A stretch of 64,000 nt of DNA from Devosia sp. (GTDB lineage Bacteria; Pseudomonadota; Alphaproteobacteria; Rhizobiales; Devosiaceae). The notes under the pieces were generated by a model. It saw nothing but the letters and a program-made list of their open reading frames with translations, was not told the DNA's origin and did no database searches. The translations under genes were made by a program, and so were the position numbers. The stretch covers positions 109,613 to 173,612 of the forward strand of contig NZ_JAQGJM010000024.1 in NCBI RefSeq assembly GCF_028290625.1, written 5' to 3'. Position 1 is the stretch's first letter. The number at the start of each line of letters is the position of its first letter. This document shows, piece by piece, positions 17,435 through 26,201 of this stretch.

Positions 17435-18457
17435 CTAGCCAGGAACGATCCAGGCGTCGGTGACGGCGACATGAACCTTGGCACCAACCGCGACGGGCTC
17501 GGGGCTATCGAGGACAAGGCGCTCACGCGAGCCGGTGATGGTCAGATGCAGCTCATAGACCGGGCCCTTGTAACTTAGGCCGTCCACTGTGGCAGCGATG
17601 CCGGCATCGGCCAGGTGGAGGGATTCGGGGCGGAGCAGCAGCTTGGCGGGACCGGTCTGAGCAGTTCCCCGCGCCGCGAAGTGATGGCCAGCCACGCTCG
17701 CGCCCTGCCCGTCCACCGTGGCGCTCACGATGCTGCCGCGGCCGACGAATCCGGCGACCATGGCGTTGGCCGGGGAACCGTAAATCTGCTGCGGGGTGCC
17801 AAGTTGTTGTAGGCGTCCACCATCCAGCACGGCGATACGGTCGGCCAGGGCCAGCGCCTCGGCCTGATCGTGGGTGACATAGATGATGGTGGCGCCGGTG
17901 CGCTGGTGGATGGCGCGAAAGGCCTCGATCATCGAGGCGCGCAGGTGGACGTCGAGATTGGCCAGCGGTTCGTCGAACAGGATGGCCTGGGTTTCAGCGA
18001 CGAGGCACCGCGCCAAAGCAACACGCTGGCGCTGGCCGCCGGAGAGTTCATCGACGCGGCGAGACTCGAAACCGGCAAGGTCCACGGTTCGCAACGCCGC
18101 CGCCACCCTGGGGGCGATCAGCGAGGATTCTATGCGGCGAGCCCGGAGAGGATAAGCAATGTTCTGCGCCACATCCATGTGCGGCCACAGCGCATAGGAC
18201 TGGAAAACGATGCCGACGCCGCGATCCTCGGGTGCATCCTGGTGCTCCGGCGTGGCGACCGTGCGGGTGCCGAACAGGATTTCGCCAGCGCTGGGGGTTT
18301 CGAAGCCGGCGATCAGGCGCAGCAAAGTGGTCTTGCCGCAGCCGGAGGGGCCGAGCAGTGCGGTGAACGAGCCGGCGGCGAAGTCCAGGTCGATATCGGA
18401 CAGCACCGGCGCGCCACCAAAGTTCTTGGCGATGGATTGCAGTTTGATATCGGTCAT
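17435..18457 (-). CDS. ABC transporter ATP-binding protein (FbpC/PotA type)
   Basis: A 340-residue ATPase. Walker A GPSGCGKT is at 36-43, then a Q-loop in VFQSYALWPHM, signature LSGGQRQR, Walker B AILFDEPLANLD and H-loop in YVTHDQAEALALAD. A C-terminal beta-rich TOBE-type domain covers about 240-340. It is the only ATPase near the iron-type receptor and permease, so it probably completes that importer though it is on the opposite strand. It is 62 bp downstream of a flavin reductase gene on the same strand, so the two may share a transcript. Confidence 0.9.
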   Translation of the reverse strand: MTDIKLQSIAKNFGGAPVLSDIDLDFAAGSFTALLGPSGCGKTTLLRLIAGFETPSAGEILFGTRTVATPEHQDAPEDRGVGIVFQSYALWPHMDVAQNIAYPLRARRIESSLIAPRVAAALRTVDLAGFESRRVDELSGGQRQRVALARCLVAETQAILFDEPLANLDVHLRASMIEAFRAIHQRTGATIIYVTHDQAEALALADRIAVLDGGRLQQLGTPQQIYGSPANAMVAGFVGRGSIVSATVDGQGASVAGHHFAARGTAQTGPAKLLLRPESLHLADAGIAATVDGLSYKGPVYELHLTITGSRERLVLDSPEPVAVGAKVHVAVTDAWIVPG

Positions 18458-18519
18458 GCGCCCTCCAGTCGTCTGCGCGACCTATAGGCGTCATATGTCA
18501 AATTGGCGACAGCTATGAC

Positions 18520-19074
18520 CTAGCTGCTCGACGGACCTCCGATGTGACGGTAGCTGCCGTGCCAGTAGATCAGCGGCTGGGCATCGCCACGCGTGGTGAC
18601 GGCCCGGACCCGGCCAATCAGGATCGCATGGGAGTGACGGTCGATGGCTTCTTCCAGCTCGCAATCGAGGACGGTCAGGGCATCGACCAGGGCCGGCGTG
18701 CCGGTAACGAGTTCCTGCCACTGGCCGCCGAGATAGCGGTCGGCGCCCTTGATGCCGCCCCGGCCGGAAAAGCGGTCGGCAATGTGCTGCTGGTCATGGG
18801 CGAGGACGTTGACGGCAAAATGGCCGTGGCGCTGCAGCGTCGACCAGGACGAGGACGCGCGGTTGAGGCTGACCAGGATCGAAGGCGGATCGACCGACAG
18901 CGACGACACCGAAGTGGCGGTGAAGCCGGTGCGGTCATCGCCCTTGCCGACCGTGATGACACTGACGGCCCCAGCCAGATGGCGCATCGAATCCTTGAAG
19001 CTATCGCTATCGACCGAGGACAGTAGACCGGGATCAAAGGCGGGCGACAGGGTGGCCAGATCAAGCACGGACAT
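18520..19074 (-). CDS. flavin reductase family protein
   Basis: A 184-residue FMN-binding split-barrel protein of the flavin reductase (DIM6/HpaC-like) family. Seen: FKDSMRHLAGAVSVITVG near the start, TGFTATSVSSLSVDPPSILVSLNRASSSW (flavin phosphate binding region) and a late CELEEAIDRHSHAILIGRV segment. Such enzymes reduce free FMN using NAD(P)H for a partner monooxygenase or for ferric reduction. It is upstream of the iron-type ATPase, so ferric reduction is a reasonable but unproven link. The start at 19074 (MSVLDL) was chosen over a 9-codon longer form. Confidence 0.87.
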   Translation of the reverse strand: MSVLDLATLSPAFDPGLLSSVDSDSFKDSMRHLAGAVSVITVGKGDDRTGFTATSVSSLSVDPPSILVSLNRASSSWSTLQRHGHFAVNVLAHDQQHIADRFSGRGGIKGADRYLGGQWQELVTGTPALVDALTVLDCELEEAIDRHSHAILIGRVRAVTTRGDAQPLIYWHGSYRHIGGPSSS

Positions 19075-19422
19075 GGAGGTTTTTTCCTTCGAACACGGCA
19101 TAGCGGCGACAGGACAATACGAGCACGCCGTGCTGGTCCACGGCGAGAGCGGGCGTTGCGAATGCGATGGGCGCGGGACAAATTGCTTGCCCCGACGGGG
19201 AGGCTGGTAGAATTGAAATCTACAAAACGATAATGTCTATGTTTTTAGTAGAATATTGTATGATGGGCTGATGGTGGTAGCCGACCTTCACCTCGCCCCT
19301 TTGGGGAGAGGTCGACCCTCTTGGGTCGGGTGAGGGGCCTTTACTGGGTGACGCGCGTGGGAAAGGCCCCTCACCCGTCGCTGCGCGCCGACCTCTCCCC
19401 GGAGGGGCGAGGTGAAGAGCGG
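19075..19422. other. intergenic region with an AT-rich promoter stretch and a palindromic repeat
   Basis: No gene is supported here. 19205-19262 is AT-rich and contains an imperfect 15-bp palindrome, TAGAATTGAAATCTA (19208-19222), with GTAGAAT repeated at 19207 and 19248; it probably holds the promoter and operator of the flavin reductase gene. 19286-19417 is a long inverted repeat listed separately. Confidence 0.5.
19286..19417. repeat. long intergenic inverted repeat (CTTCACCTCGCCCC arms)
   Basis: Arms CTTCACCTCGCCCC (19286-19299) and GGGGCGAGGTGAAG (19404-19417) are perfect complements. Inside, GGTGAGGGGCCTTT and AAAGGCCCCTCACC form a second stem. The 132-bp cruciform-like unit runs to the end of the reductase gene on the minus strand, overlapping its upstream neighbourhood. 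It is related in style, not sequence, to family A. Confidence 0.75.
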
Positions 19423-20412
19423 CTATCGAAGCTTCACCAAGGTCCGCCCCTGCACCTTGCCGGCCAGGATATCGCGGGCGGCCTGGGGCAGTTCGGCAAG
19501 GCCGACTTCGCTGACGAAGGGTTCAAAGGCGACGGGATCGAAGAGTTCGGCGAGGCGGGTCCAGGCCGGGATGCGGGCCGAATAAGACTGCATGACGCTG
19601 TCGATGCCGAGCAGGGCGACGCCGCGCAAAATGAAGGGGAGCACGGTGGTGTTGAGTTCTATCCCACCGGCATTACCGAAGGCGGCGACGGCGCCTTGGG
19701 CTTTGACCTGTTTGAGCACCTTGCCCAGCATGGCGCCGCCAACCGTATCGACAACGCCAGCCCAGCGGGCGCTTTCGAGGGGTTTGTCGGGCGTGGCCAT
19801 CAGTTCGTCGCGGGCGATGATGCTGGTCGCGCCAAGTTGGCGGAGGCCCTCGGCCAGCTGCGGGCGCCCGGAGACGGCGACGACCTGGTAGCCGAGCTTG
19901 CCGAGCAGGTGCACGGCGATGGAGCCGGTGCCGCCCCCTGCCCCGGTCACCAGCACTTCGCCGCCACTGGGGGTGAGGCCATTGGCTTCGAGCCGGTCGA
20001 TGGCGCGCATGGCGGTGAACCCGGCGGTGCCCAGCATCATGGCGGTGCGGGTGGACATGCCCTTGGGCAGCGGCACCAGCCAGTTGGCGTCGAGCCGCAG
20101 CTTTTGCGCGTAACCACCCCAATGGGTTTCGCCGACGCGCCAGCCGGTGAGGATGACCTGATCGCCGGGGGCATAGCGGGGATCGGCGCTGTCGAGGACC
20201 GTGCCCGAGGCGTCGATGCCGCCGATGTGAGGATAGGTGCGGACGATGCCGCCACCGCCGGTGAGGGCGAGGCCGTCCTTGTAGTTGAGGCCAGACCACT
20301 CGACGGTGAGGGTGACGTTGCCGTCCGGCAGGCGGGAGTTATCCAGCGTTTGGACGCTGGAGGTGATGGCGCCGGCTTCGGACTTTTCGGTGAGGAGGGC
20401 TTGGAAGGGCAT
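19423..20412 (-). CDS. AcuI/YhdH-type NADPH-dependent acrylyl-CoA reductase (MDR superfamily)
   Basis: A 329-residue zinc-independent medium-chain reductase. Seen: SGLNYKDGLALTGGGGIVRTYPHIGGIDASGTV near residues 40-70, the YhdH-type GGYAQKLRLDANWLVPLP, and the nucleotide-binding VTGAGGGTGSIAVHLLGKLGYQVVAVSGR near 155-185. The family reduces acrylyl-CoA to propionyl-CoA in DMSP and 3-hydroxypropionate metabolism, and some act as general quinone or enone reductases. No dmd or prp genes are adjacent, so its physiological substrate is open. It is monocistronic and bracketed by palindromic repeats. Confidence 0.9.
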   Translation of the reverse strand: MPFQALLTEKSEAGAITSSVQTLDNSRLPDGNVTLTVEWSGLNYKDGLALTGGGGIVRTYPHIGGIDASGTVLDSADPRYAPGDQVILTGWRVGETHWGGYAQKLRLDANWLVPLPKGMSTRTAMMLGTAGFTAMRAIDRLEANGLTPSGGEVLVTGAGGGTGSIAVHLLGKLGYQVVAVSGRPQLAEGLRQLGATSIIARDELMATPDKPLESARWAGVVDTVGGAMLGKVLKQVKAQGAVAAFGNAGGIELNTTVLPFILRGVALLGIDSVMQSYSARIPAWTRLAELFDPVAFEPFVSEVGLAELPQAARDILAGKVQGRTLVKLR

Positions 20413-20511
20413 GGGCGTTGGGCTCAGGGGCGGCGTAGGTGCCCCACCCTAGCCCTCCCCATAAGGGGGAGGAACAGGTTTGTGAATGTGGCAATGCCGC
20501 CGAGAGCAAAG

Positions 20512-20650
20512 ACCCCTCATCCGCCCTTCGGGCACCTTCTCCCACAAGGGGAGAAGGGGACAGAGCCGAGAACTGTCAGTCGTCACCCTCGCCCCTTGTG
20601 GGAGAGGGACAGCTTGGGACGCGTTCAGCGGAGCAAGCAGGGTGAGGGGT
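20512..20650. repeat. intergenic inverted repeat, family D copy 1
   Basis: Outer arms ACCCCTCA (20512-20519) and TGAGGGGT (20643-20650) enclose CTTCTCCCACAAGGGG and a CCCCTTGTGGGAGAG complement, ending in AGCTTGGGACGCGTTCAGCGGAGCAAGCAGGGTGAG. A second copy with the same GCGTTCAGCGGAGCAAGCAGGGTGAG tail is at 51391. It sits between two minus-strand genes. Confidence 0.8.
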
Positions 20651-20651
20651 T

Positions 20652-21293
20652 CTACCGTGCCGCCCAGTTCATGCCGCGACGCAGGATGGTGTTCATCTGC
20701 GGCACCTTGAACTCGCTGGCGACGTGGCCGAGCGAGGAATAGAACACCCGGCCCTCGCCATGCTTGCGCTTCCACACCACCGGCATGGTGACACCGTTGA
20801 TCCAATAGGCGTGATCGCCATTGAACGTCGTGGTCGCCAGCACCTCGTTGGAGGGGTCGACATGCATGTAATATTGCTCGGAACGGTAGGCGAAGCTGTC
20901 GACGCCGGCCATCACAGGGTCATCCGAGCGGGTGATATCGACGCGGTAGTCAATGATGTTGCCGGGGTGAGCCACCCACTGGCCGCCGACCATGAACTGG
21001 TAATCGACCGCATCGCGGAAGGCGTCGCCCATGCCGCCGTGATAGCCGGCAAGGCCCACGCCACCCTGGACCGCGGCGACGAGGTTGGAGACCTCTTCCT
21101 TCTCGATCTTACTCATGGTGAAGATCGGCACGATCAGGCTCAGGTCCTTGATCGAGGGATCGGCAAAAGCCTCGGTGGTGTTTTCCACATAGACCTTGAA
21201 GCCGTCTTCTTCGAGCATGGTCTTGATGATGGCGGCGCATTGTTCGGGCTCATGCCCGCTCCAGCCACCCCAGACGATCAGTGCTTCGCGCAT
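20652..21293 (-). CDS. ThuA domain protein
   Basis: A 213-residue protein of the ThuA (trehalose utilisation-like) family, a glutamine-amidotransferase-like alpha/beta fold. Seen: LIVWGGWSGHEPEQC at the start, VQGGVGLAGYHGGMGDAFRDA near 80-95, QFMVGGQWVAHPG, and a closing PVVWKRKHGEGRVFYSSLGH. Family members appear in disaccharide and keto-sugar degradation; the reaction is not firmly defined. A GGAGGAAC ribosome site precedes the ATG. It is the third gene of a ROK regulator, oxidoreductase, ThuA operon and is divergent from a sugar importer, which supports a role in sugar breakdown. Confidence 0.9.
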   Translation of the reverse strand: MREALIVWGGWSGHEPEQCAAIIKTMLEEDGFKVYVENTTEAFADPSIKDLSLIVPIFTMSKIEKEEVSNLVAAVQGGVGLAGYHGGMGDAFRDAVDYQFMVGGQWVAHPGNIIDYRVDITRSDDPVMAGVDSFAYRSEQYYMHVDPSNEVLATTTFNGDHAYWINGVTMPVVWKRKHGEGRVFYSSLGHVASEFKVPQMNTILRRGMNWAAR

Positions 21294-21314
21294 AGTAGTT
21301 CCTCCGAATATGCT

Positions 21315-22415
21315 TTAGCCCAGCCGGCCGTCGACCAGCGATTCCGATAGCGGCGCCGGTCGGGTGACCGGCGTGGTGATGTCAATGACCCGGCCCGATT
21401 GCGACGAGGTCTCGAACGCTTCCATGACTTCGAGCACGTGCAAAGCCAGATCGCCACTGGCACGATGCGGGCGATTGGAGACGATGGCGTGGGCCATGTC
21501 GGCCAGGCCGATGGAGCGGTAATTGCCCTCGCCCGCATAGGGCATGTCAGTTTCTATATCGGCCCATTCGCCGCCCTTTTTTAGCAGCTGGATCTGGCCG
21601 CCGAAATGGTTGGGATCGGGCACGATCAGGGTGCCTTCGGTGCCGTAGATTTCCAGCGGCACGTGCTTGTGGGCGGCGACGTCGAAGCTCATCGTCACCT
21701 GGACAACGGCGCCGTTCTGGAACACCAGCGTGCCCGAGACATGGGTGGGAACGTGGACGGGGATAACCTCGCCATTGCGTTCCTTGGACGTGATGGTGCG
21801 GGTCGGACGCACCATGGTGCCGAAGCCCGATACCTTGGCGACGGGGCCAAACAGGTTGACCAGATCGGTGATGTAATAGGGACCCATGTCGAGCATCGGA
21901 CCGCCGCCGGCTTCGTAGTAGAAGGCGGGATTGGGGTGCCAGCGCTCATGGCCGGGGCACATGAAATAGGCGGTGCCGCCGACCGGCTGACCCAGCGTGC
22001 CCTCGTCGACAATGCGGCGCGAGGTCTGGTGCGCGCCACCGAGGAAAGTGTCGGGTGCCGAGCCGACGCGCAGGCCCTTGGCCTTGGCGGCGGCAAGCAG
22101 CTTCTGGCCCTCGGAGAACACCACGCCGAGCGGCTTTTCCGAATAGACGTGCTTACCGGCAGCGATGGCGCGCAGACCAACATCGACATGCGCATTGGGG
22201 ATGGTCAGGTTGAGGATGATATCGATCGACGGGTCGGTGAAGATATCGTCGAGGGCGACGGCCTTGAGGGCGAATTCATCGGCGCGGGCCTTGGCGGCGG
22301 CCGGGTTCATGTCCGCGACGGCGCGGATATCGAGAATGGGGAAATCCTTGCTCGCCTTGAGATAGGCAGCCGAAATATTGCCCAGGCCGATAATGCCGAT
22401 ACCAACTTTGTCCAT
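21315..22415 (-). CDS. Gfo/Idh/MocA family NAD(P)-dependent sugar oxidoreductase
   Basis: A 366-residue enzyme with an N-terminal Rossmann fold (GIGIIGLGNISAAYL, residues 5-19) and the signature YSEKPLGV near residue 92-99 with its catalytic Lys. The C-terminal alpha/beta domain covers about 125-366. The family oxidises or reduces sugars, inositols or their keto forms; the ThuB partner of ThuA belongs here. The ATG at 22415 has GGGGAGAT, 3 bp after the ROK stop. With ThuA next, a 3-keto-glycoside pathway is plausible but unproven. Confidence 0.92.
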   Translation of the reverse strand: MDKVGIGIIGLGNISAAYLKASKDFPILDIRAVADMNPAAAKARADEFALKAVALDDIFTDPSIDIILNLTIPNAHVDVGLRAIAAGKHVYSEKPLGVVFSEGQKLLAAAKAKGLRVGSAPDTFLGGAHQTSRRIVDEGTLGQPVGGTAYFMCPGHERWHPNPAFYYEAGGGPMLDMGPYYITDLVNLFGPVAKVSGFGTMVRPTRTITSKERNGEVIPVHVPTHVSGTLVFQNGAVVQVTMSFDVAAHKHVPLEIYGTEGTLIVPDPNHFGGQIQLLKKGGEWADIETDMPYAGEGNYRSIGLADMAHAIVSNRPHRASGDLALHVLEVMEAFETSSQSGRVIDITTPVTRPAPLSESLVDGRLG

Positions 22416-22418
22416 GAT

Positions 22419-23660
22419 TTATCTCCCCGCTTCGGTGTCTGAAAATTCGGTTGTATTGCTGCGGCGCGCCGGGCCGGTGGTGCCCCAGGGCGAGCCATAA
22501 AGTTCGCCGAGCGCCACGGCGGCGGCGCCGCGGGCCCATAGCTCATCGCTGACCTCGTCGATGACGATCTGGGCGACGTTCTTGAGCGGATCTGGAATGG
22601 CCTTGGCGAAGGCGAGGCGCAGGGAATCCAGCAGGTAATCGCCCAGAGCCAGGGTCGAGCCGACGAGGATGACGCGCGGTGGCGCGAACAGGGCGACGAG
22701 GTTGGCGATGGCGATGCCCAAAGCCGAGCCAGCGCGGGCGGCGGCGATGCGCAATTCGTTGTCGCCCTCTTCGATCAGCCCACGGACGCGGCCCATGCCC
22801 TGCCCCAGGCGGATGGCGTCACGGACGCGCGAGTCGCCATGGTCGCCGTCGAGGATGGCGCGCTCGCTGGCCAGTTCGGAGAGTTTGATGGCATGTTCGG
22901 GGTCCGAGCCCATGATCATGTCGCCCAGAGTGAGGCTGAGTTCGCGGGCGCCGCGGAACAATTGGCCGCCATGCAACACGCCGAGGCCCAGGCTTTCCTC
23001 GATGGCCACCAGCACGAAATCGTCGCAGTCGCGGCCGCGGCCGAACCAGTGCTCGGCCATGGTGATGGCGTTGGCGTCGCTTTCGACGATGGTGTCGATA
23101 TCCAGCCGTTTGACGATGGCTTCCTTGAGCGACACATTGGCATCGCGGAACACGGCACTGGAGCGGACACGGCCGGTGCCGTGCTCGATGATGCCGGGCA
23201 GCGACAGGGCTACGGTCTTGATTTCGTTGAGCGCCAGGCCCGCATCCATGACGCAGCGGCGCACGCCGTCCTCGACCAGATCGGCAATGACCTCAACCGG
23301 CAGGCGATCGACGCGCACCGGCAGGGTGAGGCTGGCGAGCACGTCCCCCTGGAAATTGGTGACGCAGAACACCAGCCGGTTGGACGCGATCTTGGCGCCG
23401 ACGACGCGGGCGGCTTCGGGATTGAGCGTCAGCATGACGCGGGGCCGGCCGCGGGCGCCGCCGCTGCGCAGATCGCCTTCGTGGCGGGTGGAAATCAGTC
23501 CGTCATCGAGCAGCGAGGCGGTGATGGCGGAGACCGTGGTGGCGGAGAGCACGGTGCGCTCGCCGATCTCGACACGCGAAATCGCCCCGAACCGCCGAAT
23601 GGTGTCGAGAACGTGGAAGCGGTTGATCGCCCGCATCAATTCGGGGTCGGCGGTCTTCAT
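22419..23660 (-). CDS. ROK-family transcriptional regulator
   Basis: A 413-residue regulator with an N-terminal winged helix (NRFHVLDTIRRFGAISRVEIGERTVLSATTVSAITASLLDDGLI) and a C-terminal ROK domain of the sugar-kinase fold (VGAKIASNRLVFCVTNFQG, later VESDANAITMAEHWFGRGRDCDDFVLVAIEESLGLGVLHGG). The zinc-binding CxCGxxGC motif of ROK sugar kinases is not visible, consistent with a regulator. It heads the minus-strand operon with the oxidoreductase and ThuA and is divergent from the sugar importer, which it probably represses until inducer binds. The ATG at 23660 was preferred to a longer 13-codon form. Confidence 0.88.
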   Translation of the reverse strand: MKTADPELMRAINRFHVLDTIRRFGAISRVEIGERTVLSATTVSAITASLLDDGLISTRHEGDLRSGGARGRPRVMLTLNPEAARVVGAKIASNRLVFCVTNFQGDVLASLTLPVRVDRLPVEVIADLVEDGVRRCVMDAGLALNEIKTVALSLPGIIEHGTGRVRSSAVFRDANVSLKEAIVKRLDIDTIVESDANAITMAEHWFGRGRDCDDFVLVAIEESLGLGVLHGGQLFRGARELSLTLGDMIMGSDPEHAIKLSELASERAILDGDHGDSRVRDAIRLGQGMGRVRGLIEEGDNELRIAAARAGSALGIAIANLVALFAPPRVILVGSTLALGDYLLDSLRLAFAKAIPDPLKNVAQIVIDEVSDELWARGAAAVALGELYGSPWGTTGPARRSNTTEFSDTEAGR

Positions 23661-23820
23661 CGGGCGGCAATAACTCGGTTCGTCCCCTCGCGGCCGCAAT
23701 TACAACGCGACGCGAATTAAGTGCGGTGGTTGTAGCCGCGGGTTCGGTAGGCGCGCAAGAGCAAAACGCCCGATATCCGGCAATTTCCTGCTCGGTCGCG
23801 GACACGTTTCCAGCGAGGCC

Positions 23821-23876
23821 TTGACAGATCGATAAACCCGCGCACTATTTAATGCGCATCAAGGACAAATATGTCC
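23821..23876 (+). promoter_or_regulatory. promoter and candidate ROK operator before the sugar ABC operon
   Basis: TTGACA (23821-23826) is followed 18 bp later by CTATTT/TATTTA as a weak -10. GGACAAATATGTCC (23863-23876), an inverted repeat of GGACA, lies between the -10 and the ribosome site, where bound repressor would block transcription. A related GGACACGTTTCC lies near 23800. Confidence 0.45.
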
Positions 23877-23892
23877 ATGCGGGAGGATTACC

Positions 23893-25188
23893 ATGAAATT
23901 GCATTTTGGCCGCGCCACGCGGCGTTCGTTTATGGTCGCGCTGGGTGCGATCGCCCTGACCGCCGGTGTAACCGCGGCCTACGCGGAAAGCACCATCAAA
24001 TGGATGCATCTGGAAGCCAATCCGGATCGGCTCAAGACCTGGCAGGACATCGCGGCTGCTTATGAGGCCAGCCATCCAGACGTCAAGATCGAGTTCCAGT
24101 TCCTCGAAAACGAGGCCTTCAAGGCCAAGCTGCCGACCCTGCTGCAGTCCAATGACGCGCCCTCGATTTTCTACACCTGGGGCGGCGGCGTGCTGAAGGC
24201 ACAAACGGAAACCGGCAAGATCCGCGACATTACCGCGGCGATGGATGCCGATGGTGGCGCGTGGCGCAACACGATCTCGCCTGCTGCCGTCGATGGCCTG
24301 AGCGTCGATGGCAAAGTTTATGCCGCGCCAACCCAGTCCGGCCTGGTTTCGTTCTTCTACAACAAGGCGCTGTTCGAGAAAGCCGGCGTAGACGCGACGA
24401 CGATCAAGACCTGGGCCGATTTCCTGGCCGCCGTGACCAAGATCAAAGCCGCCGGCATCACCCCGATCGCCGGTGGCGGTGGCGACAAGTGGCCGCTCCA
24501 TTTCTACTGGAGCTATCTGGCGATGCGCGAAGCCGGCAAGGCCGGGTTCGACGCTGCCAAGGGCGGCGAAGGCTTCCAGGGCGAGGCTTTCGTCAAGGCC
24601 AGCCAGGATCTCGCCGATCTGGGCAAGCTGGAACCCTTCCAGGACGGCTATCTCGGTGCCAACTGGAACGACACACAGGCCGTTTTCGGCGATGGTCGCG
24701 CGGCCATTCTCCTGGCCTTTGAAAACACTGCAACGCCGCAGAACCAGGCCAACGTGGCCACCGACGGCAAGGGCCAGCCGCCGGAAAACCTGGGCCGCTT
24801 TGCCTTCCCGCTGGTTGATGGCGGCGCCGGTGTCATCACCGACGACTTCGGCGGCCTCAATGGCTGGGTGGTGACCACCAATGCGCCGCCGGAAACTGAG
24901 GATTTCCTCAAGTTCCTGACCAGTGAGGCTAATGAAGCCACGATGGCCGAGAAGAATAACATCCTGCCGACGACGCTGGGCGCCGACAGCGGCGTCAAGG
25001 ACCCGTCAATGGCCGATAGCGCTGGGCAGATGGCCAAGGCCACCTGGCACCAGAACTATCTGGACCAGGACCTGGGCCCCAATGTCGGTCGCGTCGTGAA
25101 CGACATGTCTGTGGGCATCGTCTCTGGCGAAGTGACGCCGGAAGACGCCCTGCAGCAGATCCAGGATGCGTTCTCGCTCGAACAATAA
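23893..25188 (+). CDS. sugar ABC transporter substrate-binding protein (MalE/UgpB type)
   Basis: A 431-residue periplasmic carbohydrate receptor of family 1. The N-terminus carries a twin-arginine-like ATRRSFMVAL motif and a cleavage site near AYAES (residues 31-35). Mature landmarks are IKWMHLEANPDRLKTWQDIAAAYEASHPDVKIEFQFLENEAFKAKLPTLLQS and FFYNKALFEKAGVD. It has a strong GGAGGATTACC ribosome site at 23881. It feeds the two permeases downstream. The sugar ligand is unknown; the neighbouring ROK, Gfo/Idh and ThuA genes suggest a disaccharide or keto-glycoside. Confidence 0.93.
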   Translation: MKLHFGRATRRSFMVALGAIALTAGVTAAYAESTIKWMHLEANPDRLKTWQDIAAAYEASHPDVKIEFQFLENEAFKAKLPTLLQSNDAPSIFYTWGGGVLKAQTETGKIRDITAAMDADGGAWRNTISPAAVDGLSVDGKVYAAPTQSGLVSFFYNKALFEKAGVDATTIKTWADFLAAVTKIKAAGITPIAGGGGDKWPLHFYWSYLAMREAGKAGFDAAKGGEGFQGEAFVKASQDLADLGKLEPFQDGYLGANWNDTQAVFGDGRAAILLAFENTATPQNQANVATDGKGQPPENLGRFAFPLVDGGAGVITDDFGGLNGWVVTTNAPPETEDFLKFLTSEANEATMAEKNNILPTTLGADSGVKDPSMADSAGQMAKATWHQNYLDQDLGPNVGRVVNDMSVGIVSGEVTPEDALQQIQDAFSLEQ

Positions 25189-25197
25189 TTCCTCCTG

Positions 25198-25238
25198 CCG
25201 CCGCGTCGTCTTAGGATGGCGCGGCGGGTTTTCGTTTT
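25198..25238 (+). terminator. hairpin with T-rich tail between receptor and permease genes
   Basis: An 8-bp stem, CCGCCGCG (25198-25205) with CGCGGCGG (25220-25227), and a 14-nt loop, then GTTTTCGTTTT. It fits an intrinsic terminator that lowers permease relative to receptor. Confidence 0.7.
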
Positions 25239-25259
25239 ATGCAGGAGCGACCGGCTACA

Positions 25260-26201
25260 ATGAGCCAGATCACTACCGCGAGTGGCGTGTCAGCGCGCCC
25301 AACCAGTTTCCTGGGATTGACCACCCGCCGTCGCGCGCAGATGCGCGGCAAATGGCCGGTGCTGGTGCTGTTCCTGCCGCCGGCGCTGCTGCTGTTCACC
25401 GTCTTTGTCATCCTGCCGATGGGCGAGGCGGCCTGGTATTCCTTCTTCAACTGGAATGGCTACGGCCTCCCCGAACAATGGATCGGCTGGAAGAATTACG
25501 AGCTGGTGTTCAAGCAAAGTGCGTTCCGCAACGCGCTGGTCAACAACGGCCTGATCATCCTGATTTCGATCTGCATCCAGGTGCCGCTCGCGATGTGGCT
25601 GGCCACCATGGTCACCAAGAGCATCAAGGGCGCGACGTTTTTCCGCCTGATTTTCTTCCTGCCCTATGTGCTGGCCGATGTCGCGGCTGGCCTGATCTGG
25701 CGCTTCGTCTATGATGGCGAATTCGGGCTGGTGGCAAATATCGCGCGCACTTTCGGGCAGACGCCGCCATTCTGGCTGGCCGACAAGCAGGTAGCGTTCT
25801 ATGCCGTACTGGCGGTCATCGTCTGGAAGTATTTCGGCTTCCACATGATGCTGTTCATCGCCGGGCTGCAGTCGCTCGACAAGAGCGTGCTGGAAGCCGC
25901 CGATATCGATGGCGCAACGGGGTGGCAGAAATTCTATCGCGTCACCCTCCCCCTGCTCGGCTCGACGGTGCGGCTGTCGATCTTCTTTGCCGTGGTTGGC
26001 TCGCTGCAATTGTTCGACATGATCATGCCGCTCACTGGCGGCGGTCCGTCCAATTCCACCCAGACGCTGGTGACCTTCCTGTTCTCGTTCGGCGTGATGC
26101 GCATGCAGGTCGGCTTCGGCTCGGCTGTGGGCGTGATCCTGTTCATCATCTGCGTCACCCTGGCGTTCAGCTACAAGCGGGTTTTCATGAAAAATGACTG
26201 A
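25260..26201 (+). CDS. sugar ABC transporter permease (MalF/UgpA type)
   Basis: A 313-residue inner-membrane permease of the carbohydrate class with about six helices: LVLFLPPALLLFTVFVILP near residues 35-55, and an EAA loop in LEAADIDGATGWQKFYRVTLP near 210. The second conserved segment LMPLTGGGPSNSTQTLVTF is at about 250. The ATG at 25260 was preferred to 25239 because the AGGAG of 25243-25247 precedes it. It forms a channel with the next gene; it is separated from the receptor by a terminator-like hairpin. Confidence 0.92.
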   Translation: MSQITTASGVSARPTSFLGLTTRRRAQMRGKWPVLVLFLPPALLLFTVFVILPMGEAAWYSFFNWNGYGLPEQWIGWKNYELVFKQSAFRNALVNNGLIILISICIQVPLAMWLATMVTKSIKGATFFRLIFFLPYVLADVAAGLIWRFVYDGEFGLVANIARTFGQTPPFWLADKQVAFYAVLAVIVWKYFGFHMMLFIAGLQSLDKSVLEAADIDGATGWQKFYRVTLPLLGSTVRLSIFFAVVGSLQLFDMIMPLTGGGPSNSTQTLVTFLFSFGVMRMQVGFGSAVGVILFIICVTLAFSYKRVFMKND

